A stretch of DNA of 33,749 bases. It comes from Candidatus Acetothermia bacterium (GTDB lineage Bacteria > Bipolaricaulota > Bipolaricaulia > Bipolaricaulales > Bipolaricaulaceae). Made by a program: the position numbers and the translations under genes. The DNA is taken from the NCBI GenBank assembly GCA_003566155.1, contig PXEP01000198.1:1-33749 (forward strand), written 5' to 3'. This document shows positions 1 through 8,306 of the stretch, piece after piece. How positions within the stretch are numbered: the first letter of the stretch is position 1; each line of letters opens with the position of its first letter. The notes under the pieces are model-generated. The model was not told where the DNA came from. It was given only the letters and a program-made list of their open reading frames with translations, and did no database searches.

Positions 1-98
1 CGCAGGTGCAACTCGGGGTCTCCCGGCCGACACAACTCCCGGAGCACTGCAAGACGCGTTCTTGAGAAGAGAGCCTCAGCCAACGCCTTTGTAGACAT
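1..98 (-). CDS. Winged-helix transcriptional regulator, N-terminal fragment (partial)
   Basis: This leftward reading frame starts at ATG 98 and leaves the window after 32 codons. The visible peptide begins MSTKALAEALFSRTR and continues with a helix (LAVLRELC) and a PELHLR stretch. This is the usual opening of the winged-helix domain found alone or fused to nucleotidyltransferases, in the pattern 'LF..R..VL..L....E.HLREL'. A short GAGGA (plus-strand tcctc at 103-107) precedes the ATG by only 4 nt. A possible promoter nearby would make the transcript almost leaderless. What follows the DNA-binding domain cannot be seen, so the regulated target is unknown. Family call is by pattern only. Confidence 0.55.
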   Translation of the reverse strand, partial: MSTKALAEALFSRTRLAVLRELCRPGDPELHL

Positions 99-597
99 TC
101 TGTCCTCAAGTGTAGACTTAATGTCCGCATTGTCAAGGATGATGTTTGCTGGGCGCATCGCTTAGCGAGGTGTGCTCGCTCCACAGCTTTCTTCGGCTCC
201 GCTGTGCTCGGAGGAAGCGAGGAACTCGACATTGAACGCTCTGAGCTCCATGTGACGGAAGTTTGAACGTCACTGGGGTAACTCAGCCAACCTCGAGCGG
301 AGTTCGGAAGTCGGCCAGTAGGGCGTACGAGCAGAGTAAATGCTGACTAGAACGAGATCTTGCGGCTGATCACCTGTTGGTTTCGAACTCCCTGTAGTGG
401 CCTGGCAGAAGCACGAGGGCTTTGACGTTCTTCTGTCTCTGCGCCAACGAGGTGCCATGTATCGCCTTGTTCACGTCCTCATCGGGTCCTCGACCTCCGT
501 GTATCATCGATGCCTTTGTCCCTCCGGTAACACCTAACATGGGACAGCAATGGCTCACCCGGAAGCAGTCTGAACGAGGCGACTTGGCTACTGGCCC
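99..597. other. Intergenic stretch without a convincing gene
   Basis: About 500 bp with no frame that looks coding. There are two small hairpins: AGCGAG/CTCGCT at 164-180 and CACAGC/GCTGTG at 182-206. A leftward frame near 370-500 ends in a peptide that could be a decayed protein fragment, but I do not recognise it. Nothing else is visible. Confidence 0.4.
109..136 (-). promoter_or_regulatory. Possible promoter of the leftward winged-helix gene
   Basis: On the minus strand there is TTGACA (plus 131-136), a 16-bp spacer and TACACT (plus 109-114). The predicted start point lies only a few bases before the ATG at 98, so the message would be nearly leaderless. This is an inference from hexamer match and spacing alone. 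Confidence 0.3.
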
Positions 598-639
598 GTG
601 AGGTGTTGGAGGAGTATGGTGGCCTGGGAGGAGAAGGAG

Positions 640-2190
640 ATGGGCGAGCACATGCGTAAGCCTATTATGGGTATTCTACTCATGGCGCTGGCCCTGCTGG
701 CAGCGGTGGCCTTATTGAGTGGTTGCAAAGAGGAGAAGGCAACCGATCCGGTGACGCCGTCAGCGGCGGTGCCCGGCCAGGAACGAACGACAGCCGACGC
801 GCAAGCAATCATCCAACCAGCCGCGGGCCAGTCGGAGTTGAACGCAGCCCAGGACTTCCCCGATCCACCGGAGCCGGAGGAGCTCCCCTGCACAATCACC
901 GTGAAGCCGGGCGAGTCGATCCAGGAAGCGATCGCTGCGGCGCCTGCCGGGACGGTGATTTGTCTGGAAGAGGGTATATGGCGGGAGAACCTTGTGATCG
1001 ACAAGACGCTCACGCTCCGCGGTGCGGGGGTGGAGAAGACGACGATCGAGGGTACGGTGTCCGGCGAGAACGTGCTTTCGATCAGCAGCCGCACCGAGAT
1101 CGGGGTGACGGTGGAAGGTCTATCCATAACAGGAGCCCACGGATCCTGGGCCTACGGTATCGGGGTGGAGGGAACCGCGCGGTGCACGTTCCGTGATGTT
1201 AGTGTACGCGGAAATGCCTCCAACGGTATCTATGTGATGGACGCCGCCCATATCCTGATCGTGGGATCATCGGTCACGGGAAACCGCGGTATGGGTATCC
1301 GCGTACAGCAGGACGCCCGGGCGGAAATCAGGGACAGCATCATCGAGGGGAACAGCGGAGAGGGTATCTCTCTGACGAATGCTGCCCAGGTGACGTTGGT
1401 GGATACCGTCGTCCGGGGAAATGGCGGCGACGGCGTTTCCGTATACGACACCATCCACGTGGCCATTGAGCGGTTGACCATCGAGGAGAACGTTCGGGAC
1501 GGTCTGTCGGTCCGGGAATCCTTTGGCTCGGCGATCGAAACGCACGTCACAGTAACAGATACAACGTTCTCGCGGAACGGAGGCTACGGAACCGCCTTGT
1601 ACGGTTCCGCTAAGGTGGTGCTCACCGACTGCGCTGTCGTTGACCACGGGAGGGACGGCGTACTGCTTGCCCAGTCGGTAGAGGTCCTCATCGCAGGCAC
1701 GCGCATCTCCAGAAGCGCAGGATCTGGGCTCATGATTACGGGATCTGGTCAAGCCTCCGTTGAGAACTCGCGCATCTCGCACAACGCCTCGAGGGGGATC
1801 ATCATCCAGGGCTTGGCGCAAGCCACCATCGACAACACGTCGGTCAGTAATAACGTACGACAGGGCGTCTTCATGGCCGGTGCAGGTCAGGCCTCCATCA
1901 CGGGATCGACGATCAACGGAAACACGTTCGATGGTTTGCTCTTGCGGGATTCGGCCCAGCTCAGGCTGGAGCGAAGCGAGATCGCCGGCAATGGCCGCCG
2001 AGGAATCGCGCTGCTCCAGGCGCTATGCTTCGGCGACATTGAAGATGTATTCACCGGTTACATAGCCGGCTTCGGGAACACGATCCCCGGCCCAGACGAG
2101 GAGAACAGCAACGAGGAGGGGGTGGTCTGCCCCAATGAGCTGGCGTTCCTCACCACCGAGGAGGGCGGAAGACTCGAACGCAGGGAGTGA
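640..2190 (+). CDS. Exported lipoprotein with right-handed parallel beta-helix repeats
   Basis: 516 aa from ATG 640, chosen because GGAGGAG lies 6 nt upstream; in-frame starts at 598, 616 and 652 are alternatives. The N-terminus is basic, then hydrophobic, and ends in a lipobox (ALLSGC), so the mature protein should be lipid-anchored. After a Pro/Glu-rich linker comes a segment of the type 'GESIQEAI..A..GTVICL.EG.W.ENL.I.K.LTLRGAG' that caps pectate-lyase-like beta-helices. About a dozen NosD/Beta_helix (PbH1) turns of the form 'I.GNSG.GI.L...' follow to residue 470 or so. Such folds bind or cut polysaccharide or act as surface scaffolds; no catalytic residues can be assigned. It is monocistronic, with FloA convergent downstream. 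Confidence 0.8.
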   Translation: MGEHMRKPIMGILLMALALLAAVALLSGCKEEKATDPVTPSAAVPGQERTTADAQAIIQPAAGQSELNAAQDFPDPPEPEELPCTITVKPGESIQEAIAAAPAGTVICLEEGIWRENLVIDKTLTLRGAGVEKTTIEGTVSGENVLSISSRTEIGVTVEGLSITGAHGSWAYGIGVEGTARCTFRDVSVRGNASNGIYVMDAAHILIVGSSVTGNRGMGIRVQQDARAEIRDSIIEGNSGEGISLTNAAQVTLVDTVVRGNGGDGVSVYDTIHVAIERLTIEENVRDGLSVRESFGSAIETHVTVTDTTFSRNGGYGTALYGSAKVVLTDCAVVDHGRDGVLLAQSVEVLIAGTRISRSAGSGLMITGSGQASVENSRISHNASRGIIIQGLAQATIDNTSVSNNVRQGVFMAGAGQASITGSTINGNTFDGLLLRDSAQLRLERSEIAGNGRRGIALLQALCFGDIEDVFTGYIAGFGNTIPGPDEENSNEEGVVCPNELAFLTTEEGGRLERRE

Positions 2191-2272
2191 GAGTACCCTG
2201 ACAAGCAGGGCTGCTACGGTGCTCCCGAGGGCTCTCACGCCCGTGTGCCTCGGTTACATTCTGGCGCCGCGC

Positions 2273-3184
2273 TCAAGACCCGTCCCGCGTGCGGTTCATG
2301 ATCCCCAGCTGCCCCTTGCGGAACGCTTCGGCAAGGGCCCGGGGCACTTCGGCCTCGGCCTGCACCACCGCCGCGCGGCGCTCCTCGACCAGCGCGCTCA
2401 TCTCCTGCTCCTGGGCCACGGCCATCGCCCGCCTCTCCTCGGCGCGGGCCCGGGCCACCTTCAGGTCGGCATCGGCTTGGTCTGTCTGCAGCTGCGCGCC
2501 GATGTTCTTGCCCACGTCCACGTCGGCGATGTCGATGGACAGGATCTCAAACGCCGTTCCCGCGTCTAGTCCGCGCTCCAACACGCGCTTGGAGATAGAG
2601 TCCGGGCTCTCCAAAACGGCCTTGTGGTCTTTGGCCGAGCCGATGCCGGAGACGATCCCCTCGCCCACCCGGGCAATGACCGTCTCCTCGGTGGCGCCAC
2701 CGACAAGCCGCTCGAGGTTGGCCCGCACGGTGACCTTGGCCACAGCATAGAGCTGGATCCCATCGGGGGCCACGGCACTCACCCGCGGGGTCTCAAACAC
2801 CCGGGGGTTGACCGACATAGTCACCGCATCCTGCACATCCCGTCCGGCGAGGTCGATGGCCGCCGCCCGTTGGAACCCAAGGGCTATGTTGGCCTTGTCC
2901 GCGGAGATCAGCGCTCCCACCACGCGGCCCACGTTGCCCCCGGCAAGAAAGTGTGCCTCGAGATCAGAGATGCTGAGTTGCACTCCCGCCTTCCAGGCGG
3001 CGATCATCGGCTCCACCACCTTCTGTGGGCGTACCTTTCTCAGGCGCATCCCGATAAGAGATCCTGGACCCACCGGCAAACCGGCGGCGATGGCCGAAAT
3101 CCACAGGCCCACGGGAACAAAGTAGAAGAACAGCCATAACACCAAGATGGCCAGTCCGGCCATCACAAACACCAAAGGGTTCAT
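2273..3184 (-). CDS. floA: Flotillin-like protein FloA
   Basis: 303 aa from ATG 3184, with GGAGGT 6 nt upstream; an in-frame start at 3226 lacks a better site. A hydrophobic hairpin at residues 3-35 anchors it in the membrane. The rest matches the FloA/YqfA (UPF0365) family: the 'RKV.P..VV.P...A.KAG' segment, a '[29 protein letters not shown]' block and a C-terminal Ala/Glu-rich coiled coil ('[14 protein letters not shown]'). FloA organises membrane microdomains and affects membrane fluidity and secretion. In many bacteria it sits beside an NfeD-like gene; none is seen here. Family members are usually about 320-330 aa, so this one is slightly short. Confidence 0.93.
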   Translation of the reverse strand: MNPLVFVMAGLAILVLWLFFYFVPVGLWISAIAAGLPVGPGSLIGMRLRKVRPQKVVEPMIAAWKAGVQLSISDLEAHFLAGGNVGRVVGALISADKANIALGFQRAAAIDLAGRDVQDAVTMSVNPRVFETPRVSAVAPDGIQLYAVAKVTVRANLERLVGGATEETVIARVGEGIVSGIGSAKDHKAVLESPDSISKRVLERGLDAGTAFEILSIDIADVDVGKNIGAQLQTDQADADLKVARARAEERRAMAVAQEQEMSALVEERRAAVVQAEAEVPRALAEAFRKGQLGIMNRTRDGS

Positions 3185-4075
3185 CCTGTCACCTCCAAGC
3201 GCGTGTTCCACTGGCGAAAGAACCACGCGTCACCCTGCGAGAGCTGTTGAGCTTGTCCCGGGCTGTCAGTAGTCGAGGTTTCCCATTTGGCTTGGCCCTC
3301 ATGCTACGACCCCCCCCCTTGTTGCGTTTGGCGAAGTCAGTGTAGCACATTCTCGGCCCGCGTGCCATTTCCTGCGCCCCCCGACACCTCCGGAGCCACC
3401 TTGCGGGGAACCAAATCTGGAAAGCTAGTGCCCATGGGCACTTCCTGGCTATCGACCGGCTGGCAGAACTACAGGCTGATATCCGTCAACTCGTCCCCTC
3501 GGTCCCCACTCGCTTGCTCCGATGGTAAAGGTTACGCTTGGCGGGGTTCTGACGTGGGAATCAGAGGTTCGCGTCCGCATAGGCGGTGGAACTGGTCCCT
3601 GCCTGTCCGAAGCGTGGGTGGGACACTGGCCTCAGTGGTGTTGGGGGTCTTCCAGTGTGGGTCTGGATAACTTCTGCTCTCGGCCAGGGCGAAGTTCCAA
3701 GATCGTCCACTCTAGCGTATAGAAAAGCCTCTTCAGATAGGCCTTCGCCACAGACCCGGCAGGCCCAAGTTCCCGAACAAGCCTGGAGGCGCCTTTCGGA
3801 TACCAGAGAAGTAATTTCCCGACATTACTGCGGCCGTTCGGGGCTCATCGCTTAGCAGCTGCCTAGGCTGGTCCCGACTTAGGTAGACTTGGACGTGAGA
3901 GATGCATTATCGTGTCGGGAGCGTACCAAGAAGTCCTGTGCCCCATATACGGAACACCGGTATTCTAACCGCATATAGTAGTTGTGCAGTGGCTGATAGT
4001 GACTCTCTTGTGGAGAGCCTGAATGGAACGCTGTCAGATGGCTTCACCACCTACTGAGGCATCCTCATCGGGGAC
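3185..4075. other. Long intergenic stretch without a convincing gene
   Basis: About 890 bp with only short frames lacking recognisable motifs or good ribosome sites. I found no tRNA, no inverted-repeat-bounded element and no 27-bp palindrome array. The stretch may be decayed sequence. Confidence 0.45.
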
Positions 4076-4104
4076 TTGACGGGACAACGCCATCAGGCTA
4101 TAAT
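4076..4104 (+). promoter_or_regulatory. Strong sigma70-type promoter
   Basis: TTGACG (4076-4081), a 17-bp spacer and a perfect TATAAT (4099-4104). The predicted start point is near 4111, leaving a leader of about 180 nt before the small secreted peptide at 4291. Confidence 0.75.
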
Positions 4105-4110
4105 GACACA

Positions 4111-4290
4111 CATAAGGTATCAATTTATTGGCGGGCACGCCTGCACTGGGTGTGCCCATGAGGGGGTCATGGCCCAAAACGGTGGACAAAACAGGCTCAC
4201 CGCTGCAAGCGCATGGCACCAAAGAGTCGCCTGTGCGTTCGCTGGCGAGAAAGAAGTTGCCAGGAAAGGCAGTTTCAGAAGGAGGAACCA
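4111..4290 (+). ncRNA. Candidate structured 5' leader RNA
   Basis: The predicted leader can fold into several hairpins. GGGCAC/GTGCCC closes 4133-4157. CCATGA/TCATGG (4156-4172) shares two C residues with the first stem, so the two compete. TCGCC/GGCGA closes 4227-4248. TGCC/GGCA (4258-4271) sits just before the AGGAGG ribosome site. I could not match it to a riboswitch class I know. It may be a regulatory leader or a small RNA that also encodes a peptide. Secondary structure is inferred by eye only. Confidence 0.4.
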
Positions 4291-4446
4291 ATGAGGACTG
4301 CAAAGCTGCTCATGAGTGCGGGGATGATGGCCGTACTGCTGACCGCTTATCCAGCGCTTGCGGTGCAGGGTAGAGCCGAAATTGACCGTGAGATGGCTGC
4401 TGCGTTCGCACCCATGCTGGCAAGTCGTGTGCCGGCAGATGTGTAG
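4291..4446 (+). CDS. 51-aa secreted peptide of unknown function
   Basis: ATG 4291 follows GGAGGAACCA, a near-ideal ribosome site. The product opens MRTAKLLMSAGMMAVLLTA and has a predicted cleavage after ALA (residues 21-23, 'YPALA'). This leaves a mature peptide of about 27 residues with a short charged helix ('EIDREMAA'). It has its own strong promoter, a long structured leader and a hairpin immediately downstream, so it looks like a dedicated transcription unit. No family is recognised. It could be a truncated exported protein, but the regulatory framing argues for a real small gene. Confidence 0.55.
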   Translation: MRTAKLLMSAGMMAVLLTAYPALAVQGRAEIDREMAAAFAPMLASRVPADV

Positions 4447-4452
4447 GTAACG

Positions 4453-4485
4453 CCCCCCGGTTGCCACGTGTGGCCGGGGGGTTCT
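4453..4485. terminator. GC-rich hairpin, probable terminator between convergent genes
   Basis: Six to eight C/G pairs (CCCCCCGG with CCGGGGGG), extended internally by GCCAC/GTGGC, lie 7 nt after the small peptide's stop codon. The stem is followed by TTCT, a short U tract. The same hairpin would be transcribed by leftward genes ending near 4484. Confidence 0.5.
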
Positions 4486-4732
4486 ATAGGGGGGACGGGA
4501 GTCCGCCTCGGGGCGCGTCGATGGGTGCGGCCCATGAACCGAAGTACAGCGGAGGATCCTCGAGGAACGTGATCTCCTTGGTGTCCATAAACGGCCCCGC
4601 CATGTGGTCGAACACTAGAGGTATGATCCCTGTCCCGGCATCGCCGTCCTGCATTTCCCAAGTAAGATCAAACCACCCGCTGCTGAACGAGCCGACGAGC
4701 CGCGATCGTGCGTCAGACGGACGGCGGCGTGG
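4484..4732 (-). pseudogene. Possible fragment of an unknown protein downstream of the GDT1 gene
   Basis: Leftward of the TAA that ends the GDT1-type gene, the same frame stays open for about 80 codons and ends with TAG at 4484-4486. The predicted peptide (containing WFDLTWEMQDGDAG and PLYFGSWAAPIDAP) has a protein-like composition, but its only ATG is at 4654 (56 aa) and lacks a clear ribosome site. It may be the tail of a degraded gene, or chance. Confidence 0.25.
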
Positions 4733-5011
4733 TTACGGCGGGGTGAGAATGGTCCAGATCCCGACGGCGATGAACAATGCCCCCGACGCCCAGCGAACGG
4801 CCCTTGCCAGGCCGTGCGGGACGAAATCACCAACCAACCAGGCAAGCAACACTGCCAGTGCGGTGCTGACGACAAGCGCCACGATAGCTCCGAGGAATAC
4901 GGCCCCCGGGTGGCGCTGCGTTGCCAAGGCGAACACCGCCAATTGTGTCTTGTCGCCGATCTCCGCGAGGAACACCATCGAGAACGCAAGGACGATCGCT
5001 CCTAAGTCCAC
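4733..5011 (-). CDS. GDT1/UPF0016 family small transmembrane transporter
   Basis: 92 aa from GTG 5011. The motif AEIGDKTQLA at residues 16-25 is the E-x-G-D-K-[ST] signature of the GDT1/TMEM165/MneA family, whose members export Mn2+ or exchange cations. Hydrophobic segments fall at about 3-15, 36-60 and 70-90. Full-length members carry two such motifs; this is a half-size, single-motif version of the kind that works as a homo- or heterodimer. No second half-gene is seen nearby. The ribosome site is weak; TACAAT at plus 5030-5035 is a possible -10 box. Confidence 0.8.
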   Translation of the reverse strand: MDLGAIVLAFSMVFLAEIGDKTQLAVFALATQRHPGAVFLGAIVALVVSTALAVLLAWLVGDFVPHGLARAVRWASGALFIAVGIWTILTPP

Positions 5012-5280
5012 GGCAATATCACCGTGCCCATTGTACCCGCGCTCACGTGCTGGTCCTGGTCATATACGAGGAGGCACCTGTCTGGCGCGAAACTTGATAC
5101 CCATAGCACTGGCTAAGCAGATTCGCGAGCCCCTGCTGAGCGTATTGACGGTGCTTGGCTGGGTAGACTAATGCCTGGCGATCTGAGACTGCCAGGTCGA
5201 GCCAGCGAAGGGGTGGCGCGGGGGGGGTCCAGTCCGTAATCTGTACCTCATTCCTGGACGTACCCTGAAAGGAGCATCGC

Positions 5281-6684
5281 TTGCGCGAGCGTATTCTCGG
5301 CGGGCCGATCCTGAAGACTATGGTGCTATTGGGGTGGCCGGTCATGGTCACCAACTCGCTCCAGGCACTCTATAACCTGGTGGATGCCTTCTGGCTGGGC
5401 CGTGTTTCCACCGAGGCGGTGTCAGCGCCGAGCATGGCCTGGCCGGTGCTGTTCCTGACGATGTCGGTGGCCATCGGGTTCCAGTTTGCCGGAATCGCTC
5501 TGGTGGCCCAGCATACGGGCGCCGGCGAGCGCGAGCGTGCCGATGAGGCGGGAACGCAGCTCTATTCGTTCCTGTTTTTGGTAGCCGTTGCCCTCGGGGC
5601 GCTCGGCTATGGCCTCGCCCCGCTGGTACTGCGGGCGATGAACACCCCAACGGACGTTTTGCCGCTGGCCGTTTCCTACCTACGCATTGTTACGGCTGGC
5701 ATGCCGCTTATGTACGGCTCGTTTGCCTTTATGGGCCTCCTTATGGGCATAGGCGACACGCGGACGCCGATGTACTTGATCGGGGGTTCGGTGCTCTTGA
5801 ACGCGGTGTTCGACCCCGTGCTCATCTTTGGCTGGGGGCCGTTCCCCGAGATGGGGGTTGCCGGCGCGGCCTGGGCCACGGTGATCACCCGCGGGCTGGC
5901 TGCGGGCATTGGATTCTGGATGCTCGCCCGCGGGCGCGTTGGCATCCACTTGCGGGCACGCTATGCGATGCCCCGACTGCGGTGGATCCACCAGATCGTA
6001 CGCGTGGGCTTGCCCAACGTAATCGACCAGGCAGGAACGTCGCTTGGGTTTGTCATTCTGATGAGCTTGGTGGCGGGATTTGGCACGGTCGCCGTGGCCG
6101 CCTACGGTGTCGGGAACCGGCTGACAAATCTGCTAAACGTGGCCATCATGGGGGCCACCTCGTCCCTCCTTACGATGGTGGGCCAGAACCTGGGAGCTGA
6201 CCAAGTCGACCGTGCCGAGCTGATCGCCAAGCGCGGGATTCGGGCCACCATGCTTGCGCTGTTTGGGCTGGCGGGGTTGACCGTGTTGCTGCGGGTGCCG
6301 CTGTACCGGCTGTTCGTGCCGGACCCGGAGGTCGTGGCTATGGGAAGCCAGTTCCTGCTCATCTTCGGATTCTCGGTCCCGTTCTTTGGGCTGTTTGCTG
6401 GCGCCAGCGCTGTGTTTCGCGGGTCGGGACATACGATTCCGCCGATGGTCTTCTCGCTGATCAGGCTGTGGGCCCTGCGGCTTCTGCTTTCGTGGTCGCT
6501 TGCCTACCCATTGGGTCTTGCTACCACCGGTCTGTGGACGGGAATGGCCTTGAGCAATGTTGTGGCTGCCCTGGGGCTCTACGGGTGGCTCCTGCGGGGC
6601 ACCTGGAAGCGCAAGGTGATCAAGGAACAGGCAAATCTGGAGACGGCGGCCGCTGCCGCACCCCGCGGCTCTCCCGAGCGCTAG
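5281..6684 (+). CDS. MATE family multidrug/cation antiporter
   Basis: 467 aa from TTG 5281, preceded by GAAAGGAG at 7 nt, which decides the start. It has about 12 transmembrane helices in two MatE repeats. Features include 'GGPILKTMVLLGWPVMVTN' at the start, 'MGIGDTRTPM' near residue 160, 'NAVFDPVLIFG' near 180 and 'AAYGVGNRL' near 275. The sequence fits the DinF/NorM-like branch that exports cationic drugs with Na+ or H+. The C-terminal tail is Ala-rich and cytoplasmic. It is a single gene: the upstream gene is divergent and the downstream one convergent. Substrate cannot be told from sequence. Confidence 0.92.
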   Translation: MRERILGGPILKTMVLLGWPVMVTNSLQALYNLVDAFWLGRVSTEAVSAPSMAWPVLFLTMSVAIGFQFAGIALVAQHTGAGERERADEAGTQLYSFLFLVAVALGALGYGLAPLVLRAMNTPTDVLPLAVSYLRIVTAGMPLMYGSFAFMGLLMGIGDTRTPMYLIGGSVLLNAVFDPVLIFGWGPFPEMGVAGAAWATVITRGLAAGIGFWMLARGRVGIHLRARYAMPRLRWIHQIVRVGLPNVIDQAGTSLGFVILMSLVAGFGTVAVAAYGVGNRLTNLLNVAIMGATSSLLTMVGQNLGADQVDRAELIAKRGIRATMLALFGLAGLTVLLRVPLYRLFVPDPEVVAMGSQFLLIFGFSVPFFGLFAGASAVFRGSGHTIPPMVFSLIRLWALRLLLSWSLAYPLGLATTGLWTGMALSNVVAALGLYGWLLRGTWKRKVIKEQANLETAAAAAPRGSPER

Positions 6685-6711
6685 CCCGGGGCGTACCTCT
6701 GGCCGGTTCCA

Positions 6712-7096
6712 TCACTTTTGGAGCAAAGGACGCTCATACCAAATGTAGCACAAGAGCCTCAGCACCGGGATCCAAGCCCCCAGGAGGAGGATGAACACGC
6801 CCCGGCCTACATTGCCTAGGCCCAACAGCAGCCCTCCCCCTGTGACTCCGACGATGCCGCTCATCCACGCAGAGAAGTTGCCCCACCCGTGGTTGATCGG
6901 GGTGCCCCCGGTAAGGAAGTGGTGTCCGGTACGTTGTTGTTCTTGCGCGTAGCAGGAAGCGTGGTAGGGAAGCAACTTGAGCCCCAGGATGGCTACGACC
7001 ATCAGATCTTCGACGGACAGTACCGGCTCGATGCATCGCTGACAGATCGGTCCGGGACGCTGTAGGTCACTCCTTCGTTCGGGACTGGATGCTCAT
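6712..7096 (-). CDS. Zinc-finger membrane protein with apparent +1 frameshift
   Basis: Two overlapping frames make one sensible protein. ATG 7096 reads MSIQSRTKE and hits TGA at 7069-7067. Skipping one base there gives GAC and continues as '...GPICQRCIEPVLS..' to the stop at 6712. The joined product has a CxxC...HxxC zinc-knuckle ('CQRC', then 'YHASC' about 25 residues later). Hydrophobic segments follow ('WMSGIVGVTGGGLLLGLG' and 'GVFILLLGAWIPVL'). No ATG, GTG or TTG exists in the zinc-finger frame upstream of the first Cys; the first in-frame ATG (7002) would lose the CxxC. Possible causes are a real frameshift (decay), an assembly error, or recoding at TGAC. Function unknown. Confidence 0.45.
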
Positions 7097-7251
7097 CCCC
7101 TCCTGTCGATCGGTGCTCCTGTAAGCGCGACGGGTTCGCGTCCATGTTAGCAGGGGAGCTGTAGTGCGACTAGTGTCGTCTGGAACAGTGGATGAGCTCA
7201 CCTCGGGCGCACTGGCGACCGTGGGGAGTCCCTCGGCGAGGAGGCGTATGC

Positions 7252-8238
7252 TCAGCGCGCGAGTCGGAAGCCGTCCGGGAAATAGTCCGCCCGGTGAATG
7301 CGGATGCTCTCGTCGCCCTCGCCCATGTGAAGGCCGAGGAACTCGCGGCCCCTTGCAAACAGCATGGCATCGCCCACGTCGCTTCTGACCAAGTATAGGT
7401 CAACAGTCAGTTCCCTGTCCCCGGCGAAGATGCGCTGCTCACCCTGGTGTTCTATTCGTATCACCGGAAGAGAATCTGCTGGCTCGGCCTCTTCAGAGGC
7501 GTTCCGGCCGAGCATGAGGACCGGGTACTCCGCTGCGCCGTCGGGGTGGCCCGCGACCAACGCCGGGAGCATTGTGTAGGAACTGAACATCCCCAGCATA
7601 AGCGCTGGACCTGGATCGACCGGGGTTTCACGCTGCTCGTCGTCCGCAGTGATCACCGCCCGCTGGCCGTCGATATGGGCGCTTGTGGAGAATGACCTGC
7701 CCAAGGGTACGTTCATGTCCAGGGAGTAGCTGCTGGCGCGCAGTGTGGAATCCAGAACCGTCTCTTGTGTGAACCGAGCACGCACGTTCACCAGCACCAC
7801 CCGGACGGAGAAATAGCCTTCGGAACTCAGCGTCACGCCATCGGGACCGATCTCCAGCTGATAAGTCTCCCGACCCAGGTCCCTGCCGCCGGACGAGAAG
7901 GCAAGCGTTCCGCTGGTGTCGAAAGGAGACAGCGGCGAGAATGCCGGTGTGGGGTCCTCCTCTACAGGCGGGTCCTCCTCGGGCTCCGGGGGATCCACGG
8001 GGACCTCTTCCTCCTCGACGTCCGGCGGGGCCAACTCCGGGGGTGCAGGCGCCTCATCGGTCTCCTCGGGGGGCGCGGGCGTCAGCCAGTCTTCGGGGAT
8101 GTCCCTGACAGCCACGGGCTCATCCTCAGGGGCCGGGGGAGATGTAATCCAGATGGCCAGCGTGCCTCCGCCCAGCGCGAGCACCAGGACCCCTATTGGA
8201 ATCCCCACAAGCAGCACCCACCTTCGTCGCCTGGTCAT
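7252..8238 (-). CDS. Single-pass membrane protein with Pro/Glu-rich linker and exported beta domain
   Basis: 328 aa from ATG 8238, set by TAGG five bases upstream; GTG 8244 and ATG 8241 are alternatives. An Arg-rich start (TRRRRW) and one hydrophobic helix (about residues 8-30) anchor it with the bulk outside. Residues 35-100 form a low-complexity Pro/Glu/Asp spacer, which suggests reach through a wall or periplasm. The C-terminal 220 residues look beta-rich ('TSGTLAFSSGGRDLGRETY..EIGPDGVTLSSEGYFSV'), recalling DUF3108-like lipid-binding folds, but this is a weak resemblance. It lies downstream of the nucleoside phosphorylase gene's far side and runs leftward alone. No function is assigned. 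Confidence 0.7.
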   Translation of the reverse strand: MTRRRRWVLLVGIPIGVLVLALGGGTLAIWITSPPAPEDEPVAVRDIPEDWLTPAPPEETDEAPAPPELAPPDVEEEEVPVDPPEPEEDPPVEEDPTPAFSPLSPFDTSGTLAFSSGGRDLGRETYQLEIGPDGVTLSSEGYFSVRVVLVNVRARFTQETVLDSTLRASSYSLDMNVPLGRSFSTSAHIDGQRAVITADDEQRETPVDPGPALMLGMFSSYTMLPALVAGHPDGAAEYPVLMLGRNASEEAEPADSLPVIRIEHQGEQRIFAGDRELTVDLYLVRSDVGDAMLFARGREFLGLHMGEGDESIRIHRADYFPDGFRLAR

Positions 8239-8306
8239 CATCACCTACCCGTACCTTAGAGCCTCCCGCACACACGGGCCACTAGAGAGGGGCATCTCCC
8301 CCGCGA

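Noticed and set aside
370-651. Possible transposase remnant (leftward frame)
   Set aside because: The peptide matched no family I know, and no inverted repeats or target duplications bound it.
3287-3855. Short rightward frames in the gap after floA
   Set aside because: No ribosome sites, motifs or plausible composition; they overlap each other in different frames.
4461-5171. Rightward frame of 236 codons
   Set aside because: It runs antisense to the GDT1-type gene with its EIGDK motif, and its own composition is not protein-like.
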